Shown in pieces: positions 34,320 through 43,799 of a stretch of DNA of 64,000 nt. The notes under the pieces were generated by a model. The model searched no databases and had not been told where the DNA came from. It saw nothing but the letters and a program-made list of their open reading frames with translations. Source of the stretch: Pomphorhynchus laevis. Its lineage: Eukaryota > Acanthocephala > Palaeacanthocephala > Echinorhynchida > Pomphorhynchidae. The stretch covers positions 1 to 64,000 of the forward strand of contig WNNJ02000383.1 in assembly GCA_012934845.2 (NCBI GenBank), in the 5' to 3' direction. A program made the position numbers and the translations under genes. Positions within the stretch are counted from its first letter, which is position 1; each line of letters opens with the position of its first letter.

Positions 34320-35915
34320 AAAAAGATTTATTTTAACGTGGCAAATGCGTGTCAGCGCACGCTTACATGTTCAAAACAAAACAAAAATATGAATCATGTG
34401 TCGAGAAGGTGTGAACGGAGGAGGTGTTTGAATGTGATAAATAAGGAAGCGCGGCGGACGTCGAGAGGGAGTTGATTCTAGGCGAGTGAGGCGGCGACGA
34501 GGAAGGATCGTAGACAGTAGTTGTTGGAGTAATTGGGAACGTGGAGTAAGAGTGTATGATGGGAACGTAGCGATAGCGAGGTGGGTGAGTGTCGTCTAAG
34601 AAAGGAAGGTTGATGAACGATGAGGAGCCGACAGCGATGAAACGAAAAGTTACGAGAAGAAGGCGGAGTTTGATGCGGATGTGGATGGTGGGCCAGGAGA
34701 GTTGGGGAAGATATGTGGATGTGTGATCGAAGCGAAGGAGACGAAAGAGCATTCGAACGGCGGAGTTGATTATTTGTTGTAGGGGTAGGATGATGGATTT
34801 TTAGGAATTTGCGAAAAGGCTGAAGCAGTAATTGATTATAAGGATAGAGAAGCGATAAAAGAAGATACATACAAGAACGGAAGTCGATAAGGGGGCGGAT
34901 ATGGCGGATGTCACGGAGAATTAAGTTAGACGAGCGGACCTTGTCACGGACGAAGGGTTTAAGTGAACGGTGATCATCGAAGGTGATCGCCTAAGAAAGT
35001 GAGATTGTGCACTATGGGGATGATCGATGAGGCAAAAGATACAGGGGGAGGATATATGTTTTGTTTACGGGGTAGGATCCACATTATTTTGGACTTGTCT
35101 GGGCTTAGAACGAAACAAAGATGGGAAAGACGTTTGTAGATAGAAGAAATACAATTGGAGGCAGAAATGCCGATATCGTGTATGTGATGTACGGGTGCAT
35201 GAGCATATATGAGGATGTCATCGGCGTATTGCATGACGTTAAAGGAGTAAGGTTTGATAAACATAGAGAAATCGCCAAGCAGAAGAGATAAAAGCAGGGG
35301 ACCTAGAACTGAACCTTGTGAGACTCTGCAGAAAATAGAGATGGGAGGAGAGGATGATGAATTTGAACAGACGTGAAAAGAACGGTCGGATAGATATGAG
35401 GTAAGCCATGTTATTGAGGAAGAAGAAAATCCGTCATCATAACGAAGGCGAGAAAGGAGGACGGAGTGATCGACAAAGTCGAAGGCGGAAGAGAGGTCAA
35501 GGGAGATGAGAACACTATATAGAGCATTGTCACGATGAGTAGGTCGTTGTAAACTTTCATGCAGGCGATATCTGTGGAGTGATTAGAACGGAAAGCAGAA
35601 TGGAAAAGGAGGGTACAGATTGGATGAAGAGAGATAAGCGTTGATCTGTAGTCAGATGAGGCGTTCTAAGAGCTTTGAAAGACTAGGGAGTAGTGTAATG
35701 GGGCGATAGCTAGAAGAAAAGGAGGGGTCGAGCAATTGTTTCTTAAGTAGGGGATGAACTATTGTAGATTCCAGTGTAAAGGGAAGATACGACTGCGGAT
35801 AGACGAGTTAAACAAGGTTGTGAGAAAAGGGGATATCGATGAGCATATGGATTTAAATATGTGGGTAGGCAGGGGATCGGCAGGTGAGGTTTTGTTGGGC
35901 AAGAAAGAAACACTA
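34320..35915 (-). mobile_element. LINE-C copy (L2/CR1-like), RT region to 3' end
   Basis: On the minus strand: PNKTSPADPLPTHIFKS (35890-35840), LTTLFNSSIRSRIFP, then after breaks VMQYADDILIYAHAPV (35230), LSPDKSKIMWILPRK, IIPIVHNLTFLG, and the C-terminal FDHTSTYLPQLSW block. The 3' end near 34320 shares AACGTGGCAAATGCGT-type sequence with the tails at 54140 and 63130. The endonuclease is absent (5' truncation near 35915). Multiple frame breaks. The RT pattern (YADDILIY, LDYC, PLQRIVNAAVR in the sister copy) fits L2/CR1-type LINEs. Confidence 0.83.
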
Positions 35916-36230
35916 GCCTTTATAAATGATATAACAGCAGTTGTTTAATTTCGTTATTATCACTTACAGAAAGTCACAAAGATATAGTTAGCGTCTCAAT
36001 AAATGATTGTATTTTATTATATACTCTATATATAATAAATTTATTGCATATTCAGATAATTGTATTTTAGTATTTTTCAGATTCACTATTACATGTATTA
36101 TACTATAAATATTTTAGAATTAATGATTTCCTACATTTTAATATAACAATGTACATCGCTGGTTTTGTAAAAACGTAAATCGATTAATCACTGTAAAGTG
36201 TCCAGCAGAAAATTGAAAAGTACAATCATC
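35916..36230. other. Upstream region of ZIP9
   Basis: Short AT-rich interval between the truncated LINE-C and the ZIP9 start. It must contain the ZIP9 promoter if the gene is expressed as a single exon. There is an in-frame TAA at 36168 and no upstream exon is recognisable. Confidence 0.35.
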
Positions 36231-37097
36231 ATGACGCCTGTTTTTGTACTTACAGCATTTACGCTGTCCATGTTTTTGGGTTCATTTGTTGTCGGATTGA
36301 TCCCTCTTGCGCTATCACGCTTCCACACTAGAAAGTTAAAGTGGATTGTTGCTTTTGGTGCTGGTCTGATGTTATCATCTTGCACTCAAGTAATTATACC
36401 TGAAGTATTTTATCGATCTATGGCTCATGATCCTTTTACTCAGAGCGACTGCAGTGGTAGAACGGCGGATCAACAACAGCAGCAGCCATTACCAATAAAA
36501 GAAAAGAGTGAACATCATTACGAACAGAAAGTCGGGTTTATTTTCACATTGGGCTTCGTGTTCATGTGCATTGTTGATAATCTTGCTAAGCGATTGACCA
36601 GCAGAACAGCAAGAAAAAATCATTGGGTAACAACATTTGGTTTGTGTATACACTCTGCAGCCGATGGTATTGTCATTGCGTTTGCAGTACTTGATCAGAA
36701 TAAATCTTTTCGTTTTATTGTCTTGCTTGCTGTTGCCATACATAAGGCTCCGGCAGCTTTTGGACTCGTCACTCAACTTTTGGACGATGAGCAAATGATA
36801 AGGAGGCTAATCATACGCCATTTGTTAATATTCTGCTTAACGAGTCCACTAGTGGCTATATTTACTTTTATCGCGTATAACCACTTCTACAATATTCGAG
36901 AGAACGTATATTCCGCTAGTATCCCGCTTTTGTTTAGCGCTGGAACGTTTCTATACATAGCTACTTCACATACTATTCCAGATTTAAAGCACTGTTCAAG
37001 CAAAATGTCTGCCGAACCCTCGTCCTATGTTTATCTGCCATGTTTTGTATTAGGATGTTTGACTGTTTGTCTTTTAAGCATTTCCCATGCACACTAA
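36231..37097 (+). CDS. SLC39A9: ZIP family zinc transporter, ZIP9 type (288 aa)
   Basis: Moves zinc into the cytosol across Golgi/secretory or plasma membranes. ATG at 36231 is the first Met in frame and aligns with the short N-terminus of ZIP9. Hydrophobic segments open with FTLSMFLGSFVVGLIPLAL (TM1) and GAGLMLSS...VIIPE (TM2), followed by a short charged loop instead of the His-rich one, then TLGFVFMCIVD (TM3). The metal-site helices are HSAADG (His141, Asp145) and HKAPAAFG (His171), both ZIP9 signatures. LLFSAGTFLYIATSHTIPD and a final LGCLTVCLLSISHAH end the protein exactly as in ZIP9 (human ends SVGHQH). At 288 residues it is close to the ~307 of human ZIP9. Intronless, with AATAAA at 37240. 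Confidence 0.94.
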   Translation: MTPVFVLTAFTLSMFLGSFVVGLIPLALSRFHTRKLKWIVAFGAGLMLSSCTQVIIPEVFYRSMAHDPFTQSDCSGRTADQQQQQPLPIKEKSEHHYEQKVGFIFTLGFVFMCIVDNLAKRLTSRTARKNHWVTTFGLCIHSAADGIVIAFAVLDQNKSFRFIVLLAVAIHKAPAAFGLVTQLLDDEQMIRRLIIRHLLIFCLTSPLVAIFTFIAYNHFYNIRENVYSASIPLLFSAGTFLYIATSHTIPDLKHCSSKMSAEPSSYVYLPCFVLGCLTVCLLSISHAH

Positions 37098-37239
37098 GGC
37101 ATTTTTTGCAATTTTAGAAATGAAAATTCAATAATGTCGAGCGTTTCTAAAAATGATAATTTTTATAAATGTTGTAGAATATATCGTCATTGGATCACTC
37201 ACCTGTTTCGTAAGATAAAGTTATTTTTATTATTTTAAT

Positions 37240-37245
37240 AATAAA
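37240..37245 (+). promoter_or_regulatory. Poly(A) signal AATAAA of ZIP9
   Basis: It lies 143 bp after the stop and is the first canonical signal in the 3' flank. A chance match is possible in this AT-rich region. Confidence 0.45.
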
Positions 37246-37420
37246 AATAATCTGCAATTTCATGTGTTTAAAGAATATTACAGTCCGATATTCAAGAGAC
37301 CTGCGCTGGCATTTGCCAGTGCTTTTGCTAATAATCCTATTTGGTGAAGCAGTGGTGCTGATTTAGCACTCAATGTGAAGTTACCAGAAATCTTTCTGGT
37401 ACTTCATACACATGACTCGT

Positions 37421-37501
37421 GTGCCGTCTGCCAGTCCTCCTCTGCATCCAGTAGTGGGAGGGATCTGGCACTGATGAGTCATTGTGATGACGAAACGGTA
37501 C
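37421..37501 (+). ncRNA. Type III hammerhead ribozyme
   Basis: All core elements and three stems are present. Stem III has 7 bp: 37421-37427 (GTGCCGT) with 37495-37501 (ACGGTAC), one G-U pair. The cleavage triplet is GUC, with C17 at 37428. Stem I has 6 bp: TGCCAG 37429-37434 with CTGGCA 37465-37470, closed by a 30-nt arm that can pair further (CCTCC/GGAGG). CTGATGA occupies 37471-37477. Stem II is GTCA/TGAC (478-481 with 488-491, last three digits) with a 6-nt loop and the canonical G10.1-C11.1 pair. GAA is at 37492-37494. Cleavage would occur after 37428. It lies 0.3 kb past ZIP9 and outside recognised elements. A perfect-looking hairpin (TACCAGAAA/TTTCTGGTA, 37381-37401) precedes it. No second copy is seen in the window. 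Confidence 0.85.
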
Positions 37502-37534
37502 TTGCTACCGTTCTTCCGCGTCTGGCTTTAAAGA

Positions 37535-37672
37535 TAACTATATATATAAATATATATATAATATATGATATATGTTACAATATCATATGATATATAACAT
37601 ATGATATATATATGACATATGATATATGTTATAATATTTACATATTATATATACATATATAATATGCCGACT
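37535..37672. repeat. AT-rich palindromic simple repeat
   Basis: Mixed ATATAT tracts with repeated CATATGATATATGTTA-like palindromes. It follows directly after the hammerhead region. Confidence 0.8.
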
Positions 37673-38269
37673 AAGTTATTATATGGTTTCCTAAACAAAA
37701 ACACACTTCTCAAAATGTACTCTTTTAAGGTAATCAGATAATGTTTTTTCATTATGTTTTCTTGTCGTTTATTATTATTTATGAGCCCATTTGCGGGAAC
37801 TTTTAAAATATTCTTAATTATTTATGTTATTTAACTTAATTTTTGTCAATTAAAAATCAAACCTTGTTTGGTATTTCTTTGTAATCTCCTCCATATTCAT
37901 CGTAGATCTGAATTTTTCCATCATCTAGAAAACCTTAAGGTAAAATTATTTTTATTTGACCCAGACATACACCTGACCCTCTCATTCATTCAAATTAATT
38001 GGCGAAATCCACGGACGTAAAAACGCCCTCTTACTTAGAGAGTCTCACTTCATGAATACCATGATAAATTTTTCTCCATTCGTATCCTCCTTTATAACCG
38101 CCCCATCTCTCAAAGATTAGCTTGACAGAGATTGACAAACTACGGAGTCGTTAGCCATGGCGGAGACATTTTGTATTTTTGTCTGTTTTAATGTATATTT
38201 GGTTTTGTGTTTTTATTTAGTTTAGCCGATGTTGAGAGGCAAGGAAGCCAATAAATTATTTCTACGTTA
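37673..38269. other. Intergenic DNA
   Basis: No gene, RNA or repeat was recognised between the AT repeat and the LINE-E tail. Composition is more balanced around 37960-38160, with no open frame of interest. Confidence 0.35.
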
Positions 38270-38674
38270 TTATTACATACAACAACTTAAGAACCAGAGG
38301 CTCATATATAAAGTTGGATCACAACAAAAACTGAATAAAAACAGAATAAAGAGAAAACGTGAAAACAATCAAAGATAAATGTTAGCCTGAAGCCACTGAC
38401 GTAGTCTGCACTTGAAAGGTAATTTACTGAGAATGTTGATTATTGTGGCATGCGCATTGTTCCAGAGCCCTGCAATTCGATCACAGATAGTTACAGTCTT
38501 TGTGGTAGGCGGAAGTACTATCTGAAAACGGTGTTTATGTCCTCGGAGACCTGTTGTAAGATTGTAACATAATGATCGCTTATCACATTGTAGGATAGTT
38601 AAACAGTGCCTAATATTCGTGTCCTTACATTATTATACAGTCTCGTTTCTTACCGTCGCATCCTTCAGTCTTAC
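38270..38674 (-). mobile_element. LINE-E 3' part, cut by the Naiad array
   Basis: On the minus strand the frame CDKRSLCYNLTTGLRGHKH is followed by RFQIVLPPTTKTVTICDRI and GLWNNAHATIINILSKLPF, ending in a stop. This is the typical C-terminus of a CR1/Jockey-type ORF2 (RGH...W-N...F-K). A 3' UTR shared with 15086-15220 and a GTAATAATAA tail follow. Upstream, homology runs to 38674, where the first Naiad unit begins, and then resumes at 48163 beyond the array. Confidence 0.72.
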
Positions 38675-41138
38675 TAGAAATGTTAAAACAACCTTTAAGT
38701 GATAATAAGCTAAAAGATCTTTATGTAAATATAAGAAGTTTTTCTAAAGATATCATATGTTCAATAAATCAAAAATTAATTAACGACTATGATAGGCTAA
38801 GTTGTATAATAGACAGTTATTGTAATACAAAATACTATAATCATACAATAAATGTAAATAATAACAATAGAAAATATACATTAACCATAAACTTCATTAA
38901 TAAATGTATAGATAACATAAATATAGCCGGACTTTTAAATAATTCTAAAAGTAAAGAAATAATAGGGTCAGATTTAAGTAAATATATTCCTAAAATAAGG
39001 TATAAACTCCTACCACCATTAGGACGAAAAATTTGTAATTATAATAAAGAATTAAAATCAATATGTAACGATAATATTAGAAACATAATGGAAACAGAAT
39101 GCAATTGTAAAAGTCTTAGTTTTGATAAAATAAATGAACATATATGTACCCATAATCTAGAATTAATTGAAAATTGTGAATTAAGAAAGCTGCTATCAAA
39201 AGGGTATAAATATAGATTAAATAGCAACAACGACAAAAATAAAATTTACAGTTCGTTATATAATAACTTAAATGATTACTTTAGTAAGCTGATTAATAGT
39301 GAAAGCTCGAATATATCTAAGATAAAAATTTGGAAAGATTATATATTTGATAAAATTAAAAATAAAATGAAAATAACAAACAATTATAAAAGGAAAGATA
39401 AAATTAATAAAGATATGTATAAAGAACTTACTAAATTAAAGGATAACTATATAATAACAACTATTGATAAAGCTAGTAATAACTTTGTCTTCATATGCAA
39501 AAAGCTTTATTATGATATACTAATGAAAGAGGTTAATTCTAATGATTTAAATGTAAATCCAACATATGAACGTAGTGAGTTGAGTTTAGAAACAATTATT
39601 ACAAGTCACTGTTCTATAATGGATAAAAAGGGTATAAAGGTTGAATTAGATAATAAAACTATACCTATATTATATTGGAATCCAAAATTACATAAAAATC
39701 CAATAAAACCTAGGTTCATATGTAGTGCGTTTAAATGTACATTAAAACCACTTTCTGTCTATATGAATAAAATACTTAAAGTAATTAAAGCACATTTTAA
39801 AAAATATTGCAAGGTAATCGAAATTAATACTGGTATAAAACACTATTTCAGTATTAATTCTACAAAAGAATTTTTAGAACAGACAAAAGGAATAAATTTT
39901 CAAAATATAAATACATACGATTTTAGTACGCTTTATACAAATCTAGATTTAGTAGATATTAAAGAAGCGTTAGTAAAATTAATTAACCTTATATTCGGAA
40001 AAAGATATACATTTATATGTTATAATAATTATAACGCCTATCTAACAAAAATTAAACCATCAAATAAATATAAATATATGGATAAAATTGAATTAATAGA
40101 ATCCTTAAATATTTTGATAAATCAAAATTATTTAAAAGTAGGGACATCTATATTTAGACAAGTAAAAGGTGTTCCAATGGGTGGTAATAGTAGCCCAATT
40201 ATAGCTGACTTGTTTTTAAGCTTTATAGAATATGAATTTGTTCATAACTGTGTAAAAACTAAATCTAAAAAATATAAATATATGAAATATATGTTTCGAT
40301 ACATTGATGATATATGTGTATTTAATTCTAATAATTTTTATTCAATTAGTGAGCACATTTATCCAGAAAGCCTTATTCTTAACAAAACCAATATTAATGA
40401 TAAATAAGGTGTATATCTAGATATGAACATTAAATTAACATTAACTAAAACTACTATTAATTTATATCGTAAAGATGACATATTTAAATTTACAAGAAAC
40501 ATATTTTTGCATGAGCATTCATGCATACCATATAATATAAAATATAATACATTAAATAATGAAATTTTAAGAATTGCAACAATATGTAATGATATTGGCT
40601 TTCTTCAAAATCATTTAAATAATTTAATAGATACATATTTTAAACTAGGTTACTATAAAAATAACATCAAGCAGAAAATAGTAAAATATATAAATCAACA
40701 CAATAATATAAAGAATAAATTTAAACTCTTAAGTGGCACATTTTTATGGATGGATAATAAATAATATACTTTGCATTACAATAAGATACTAGATAGTTAT
40801 TTCAGAGGAAATACATCATTAGCATGTATTTGGCCCCGCTGCTATGTTGGGTAGAGGAGTTAGGGGCCGAAACCTGATAGCATAGCAGTTCCTCCTGATG
40901 ACCTCTAATTCTTATTCTGATACAACGTCTGTTATTTATTAGTCAATTCATAAAAATGACGTTTATTTTAAATTTTATTTTTTATTTTTTTATTTTTTAA
41001 CTTGATTTAAATTATAGAAAATCTAAAAACAATTATTAATTTTATTATTTAATTATTAAATTTTGATTTAGCATTATTATGTTTTGTTTATTTTATAATT
41101 ATATAACAATACGTAGACTCAGTTAGCTGATTTAATTT
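38675..41138 (+). mobile_element. Naiad array unit 1 (5'-truncated)
   Basis: It starts at the codons LEMLKQ of the consensus, after the endonuclease, and contains the linker with CxC, RT, thumb and complete 3' non-coding end (terminus ACTCAGTTAGCTGATTTAATTT). Its coordinates are offset from unit 2 by exactly 3519 bp over the first shared codons. The long frame 38680-40407 stops at a TAA (DK-stop) shared with units 2 and 3; the remaining thumb frame is 40423-40764. Truncated first unit plus full downstream units is the pseudo-LTR layout known for Penelope-like elements. Confidence 0.92.
38680..40407 (+). CDS. Naiad linker and reverse transcriptase (575 aa)
   Basis: The longest RT frame of the array. 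The linker carries the CxC motif (ETECNCKS, near residue 147) followed by HNLELIENCELRKLLSKGYK, the conserved block that joins endonuclease and RT in Naiad/Chlamys elements. RT motifs: IPILYWNPKLHKNPIKPRFI, YDFSTLYTNLDLVD (A), GVPMGGNSSPIIADLFLSF (B) and FRYIDDICVF (C). A stretch between motifs A and B (LTKIKPSNKYKYM) fits the position of the insertion described for this clade. It ends at the shared TAA, before the thumb. Units 2 and 3 have a 2-bp deletion just before the CxC motif that unit 1 lacks. Confidence 0.9.
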   Translation: MLKQPLSDNKLKDLYVNIRSFSKDIICSINQKLINDYDRLSCIIDSYCNTKYYNHTINVNNNNRKYTLTINFINKCIDNINIAGLLNNSKSKEIIGSDLSKYIPKIRYKLLPPLGRKICNYNKELKSICNDNIRNIMETECNCKSLSFDKINEHICTHNLELIENCELRKLLSKGYKYRLNSNNDKNKIYSSLYNNLNDYFSKLINSESSNISKIKIWKDYIFDKIKNKMKITNNYKRKDKINKDMYKELTKLKDNYIITTIDKASNNFVFICKKLYYDILMKEVNSNDLNVNPTYERSELSLETIITSHCSIMDKKGIKVELDNKTIPILYWNPKLHKNPIKPRFICSAFKCTLKPLSVYMNKILKVIKAHFKKYCKVIEINTGIKHYFSINSTKEFLEQTKGINFQNINTYDFSTLYTNLDLVDIKEALVKLINLIFGKRYTFICYNNYNAYLTKIKPSNKYKYMDKIELIESLNILINQNYLKVGTSIFRQVKGVPMGGNSSPIIADLFLSFIEYEFVHNCVKTKSKKYKYMKYMFRYIDDICVFNSNNFYSISEHIYPESLILNKTNINDK

Positions 41139-41339
41139 GTTCTACTGACATGTTATTATTGACCTGTGGACTTTGTTTTCTCGGTAATATGACCTCTGTC
41201 AGAAATACTGAAACTATGTATTATTGGTTACGACTTTACTATTATTTTTTCTTATTTTCAAACAAGCATGAATTATTAATTCTTAAAAAGGGAGAAGTTT
41301 GCATCCCAAGGTGTTTACACTTTAAAATGTAAACTGCTT

Positions 41340-41567
41340 CACGTGATCACGTTTAAGAGACCAGGTAATGGCCAATAGCTAGGTCGCGTAGCGCGTGGAG
41401 TGAAGGTGGTAGATCTTTATAGATCTTGTTCCAGCCTGCAACCGCCTTAAGCAGGGCAGCCCCCTGTCAGATGCTGCTGGATGGCCCGTTGTAAGTTTAG
41501 TCTGAGTCAACTAAACTAGGTGGCGACACCGAAAAAGCAACGTTAAAAATCATGACTTAAAAGTTAC
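41340..41567 (+). promoter_or_regulatory. GC-rich structured 5' leader of Naiad unit 2
   Basis: A GC-rich island in an AT-rich element, running from CACGTGATCACG to the ATG. It contains short hairpins (GCGTAGCGC; AGATCTTTATAGATCT) and an AATGGCCAATAG segment. An identical block precedes unit 3 (44859-45086). In Penelope-like elements the pseudo-LTR/leader acts as promoter and RT recognition RNA; that role here is inferred. Confidence 0.5.
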
Positions 41568-42296
41568 ATGTACTCAACAATATTGGAAAAATACGTAAGT
41601 ACTAATGATTTCAATTTTAGATCTTTTAAATGTAACAGAAAAAATTGTATAGTTTGTGATTTTATAAATAATAATAATTGTATCGTAAGTAATATGACAA
41701 ACAAATGTTTTTCATTAAATATTAATAATAATTGTAACTGCAATACCGCAGGTGTAGTGTATCTAATACAATGCACATGTGGATTGCAATATTTAGGAAA
41801 AACATATCAAATGTTAAAAACTAGGTTTAGGCAACACATATATAATATACAGCATAATAGTCAAACTATATTTCATAAACATATGAGATTAATAGGACAT
41901 GATATTAAAAACTGTAAATTATTTATTTTAGAACATATTATCGAAGAAAACATTTCAATATTAAATCAAAAACTATTAGAAAAAGAAGATTTTTGGATTA
42001 AAACGCTTAATTCCATGTACCCATTAGGATTGAATGACGTGGTACAAGGAATTGGCAGAAGTAGTATAATACATAATAAACAACTATATTATAATAATCC
42101 GGTTAAACGCAAACCAAGAAGTCATGGTGATAAAAGGAATAGGAAAAATAGAGTTAAAAATATTAAAAAAGATATGTATATAAATGAACAATTAGAAATG
42201 TTAAAACAACTTTTAAGTGATAATAAGCTAAAAGATCTTTATGTAAATATAAGAAGTTTTTCTAAAGATATCATATGTTCAATAAATCAAAATTAA
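41568..42296 (+). CDS. Naiad GIY-YIG endonuclease, N-terminal position (unit 2)
   Basis: A nickase-like endonuclease domain at the N-terminus. A zinc-binding CCHH-type region (FKCNRKNCIVCDF) precedes the GIY-YIG core: VVYLIQCTCGLQYLGKT (normally YIG; Leu here, Ile in unit 3), then the Arg-containing helix LKTRFRQHIYNI, HMRLIGHDIKNCKL and the catalytic-Glu region EKEDFWIKTLNSMYPLG. A very basic linker follows (KRKPRSHGDKRNRKNRVK). EN before RT is the reverse of canonical Penelope elements and diagnostic of Naiad/Chlamys. The frame is closed by an indel at its C-terminal end. Confidence 0.92.
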   Translation: MYSTILEKYVSTNDFNFRSFKCNRKNCIVCDFINNNNCIVSNMTNKCFSLNINNNCNCNTAGVVYLIQCTCGLQYLGKTYQMLKTRFRQHIYNIQHNSQTIFHKHMRLIGHDIKNCKLFILEHIIEENISILNQKLLEKEDFWIKTLNSMYPLGLNDVVQGIGRSSIIHNKQLYYNNPVKRKPRSHGDKRNRKNRVKNIKKDMYINEQLEMLKQLLSDNKLKDLYVNIRSFSKDIICSINQN

Positions 42297-42602
42297 TTAA
42301 CGACTATGATAGGCTAAGTTGTATAATAGACAGTTATTGTAATACAAAATACTATAATCATACAATAAATGTAAATAATAACAATAGAAAATATACATTA
42401 ACCATAAACTTCATTAATAAATGTATAGATAACATAAATATAGCCGGACTTTTAAATAATTCTAAAAGTAAAGAAATAATAGGGTCAGATTTAAGTAAAT
42501 ATATTCCTAAAATAAGGTATAAACTCCTACCACCATTAGGACGAAAAATTTGTAATTATAATAAAGAATTAAAATCAATATGTAACGATAATATTAGAAA
42601 CA

Positions 42603-43799
42603 ATGGAAACAGAATGCAATTGTAAAAGTTTTAGTTTCGATAAAATAAATGAACATATATGTACCCATAATCTAGAATTAATTGAAAATTGTGAATTAAG
42701 AAAGCTGCTATCAAAAGGGTATAAATATAGATTAAATAGCAACAACGACAAAAATAAAATTTACAGTTCGTTATATAATAACTTAAATGATTACTTTAGT
42801 AAGCTGATTAATAGTGAAAGCTCGAATATATCTAAGATAAAAATTTGGAAAGATTATATATTTGATAAAATTAAAAATAAAATGAAAATAACAAACAATT
42901 ATAAAAGGAAAGATAAAATTAATAAAGATATGTATAAAGAACTTACTAAATTAAAGGATAACTATATAATAACAACTATTGATAAAGCTAGTAATAACTT
43001 TGTCTTCATATGCAAAAAGCTTTATTATGATATACTAATGAAAGAGGTTAATTCTAATGATTTAAATGTAAATCCAACATATGAACGTAGTGAGTTGAGT
43101 TTAGAAACAATTATTACAAGTCACTGTTCTATAATGGATAAAAAGGGTATAAAGGTTGAATTAGATAATAAAACTATACCTATATTATATTGGAATCCAA
43201 AATTACATAAAAATCCAATAAAACCTAGGTTCATATGTAGTGCGTTTAAATGTACATTAAAACCACTTTCTGTCTATATGAATAAAATACTTAAAGTAAT
43301 TAAAGCACATTTTAAAAAATATTGCAAGGTAATCGAAATTAATACTGGTATAAAACACTATTTCAGTATTAATTCTACAAAAGAATTTTTAGAACAGACA
43401 AAAGGAATAAATTTTCAAAATATAAATACATACGATTTTAGTACGCTTTATACAAATCTAGATTTAGTAGATATTAAAGAAGCGTTAGTAAAATTAATTA
43501 ACCTTATATTCGGAAAAAGATATACATATATATGTTATAATAATTATAACGCTTATCTAACAAAAATTAAACCATCAAATAAATATAAATATATGGATAA
43601 AATTGAATTAATAGAATCCTTAAATATTTTGATAAATCAAAATTATTTAAAAGTAGGGACATCTATATTTAGACAAGTAAAAGGTGTTCCAATGGGTGGT
43701 AATAGTAGCCCAATTATAGCTGACTTGTTTTTAAGCTTTATAGAATATGAATTTGTTCATAACTGTGTAAAAACTAAATCTAAAAATATAAATATATGA
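42603..43799 (+). CDS. Naiad CxC linker and reverse transcriptase (unit 2)
   Basis: Starts at METECNCKS and runs through RT motifs A and B to VKTKSK, then leaves frame just before motif C. In the following frame motif C reads YSDD instead of YIDD. The unit is therefore unable to encode a continuous RT. Confidence 0.88.
   Translation: METECNCKSFSFDKINEHICTHNLELIENCELRKLLSKGYKYRLNSNNDKNKIYSSLYNNLNDYFSKLINSESSNISKIKIWKDYIFDKIKNKMKITNNYKRKDKINKDMYKELTKLKDNYIITTIDKASNNFVFICKKLYYDILMKEVNSNDLNVNPTYERSELSLETIITSHCSIMDKKGIKVELDNKTIPILYWNPKLHKNPIKPRFICSAFKCTLKPLSVYMNKILKVIKAHFKKYCKVIEINTGIKHYFSINSTKEFLEQTKGINFQNINTYDFSTLYTNLDLVDIKEALVKLINLIFGKRYTYICYNNYNAYLTKIKPSNKYKYMDKIELIESLNILINQNYLKVGTSIFRQVKGVPMGGNSSPIIADLFLSFIEYEFVHNCVKTKSKNINI

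Noticed and set aside
34363-35264. Plus-strand and minus-strand alternative frames over the LINE-C copy
   Set aside because: Ser/His/Pro-rich frames here are shadows of the LINE-C RT in other frames or indel-shifted pieces.
36198-36230. Longer ZIP9 N-terminus from a GTG codon
   Set aside because: Eukaryotic nuclear genes rarely start at GTG. The ATG at 36231 fits the ZIP9 N-terminus, and the extra residues are unlike the family.
40405-40407. In-frame stop as selenocysteine recoding, known in some Naiads
   Set aside because: The codon is TAA, not TGA, and it replaces a Glu codon present in other copies.
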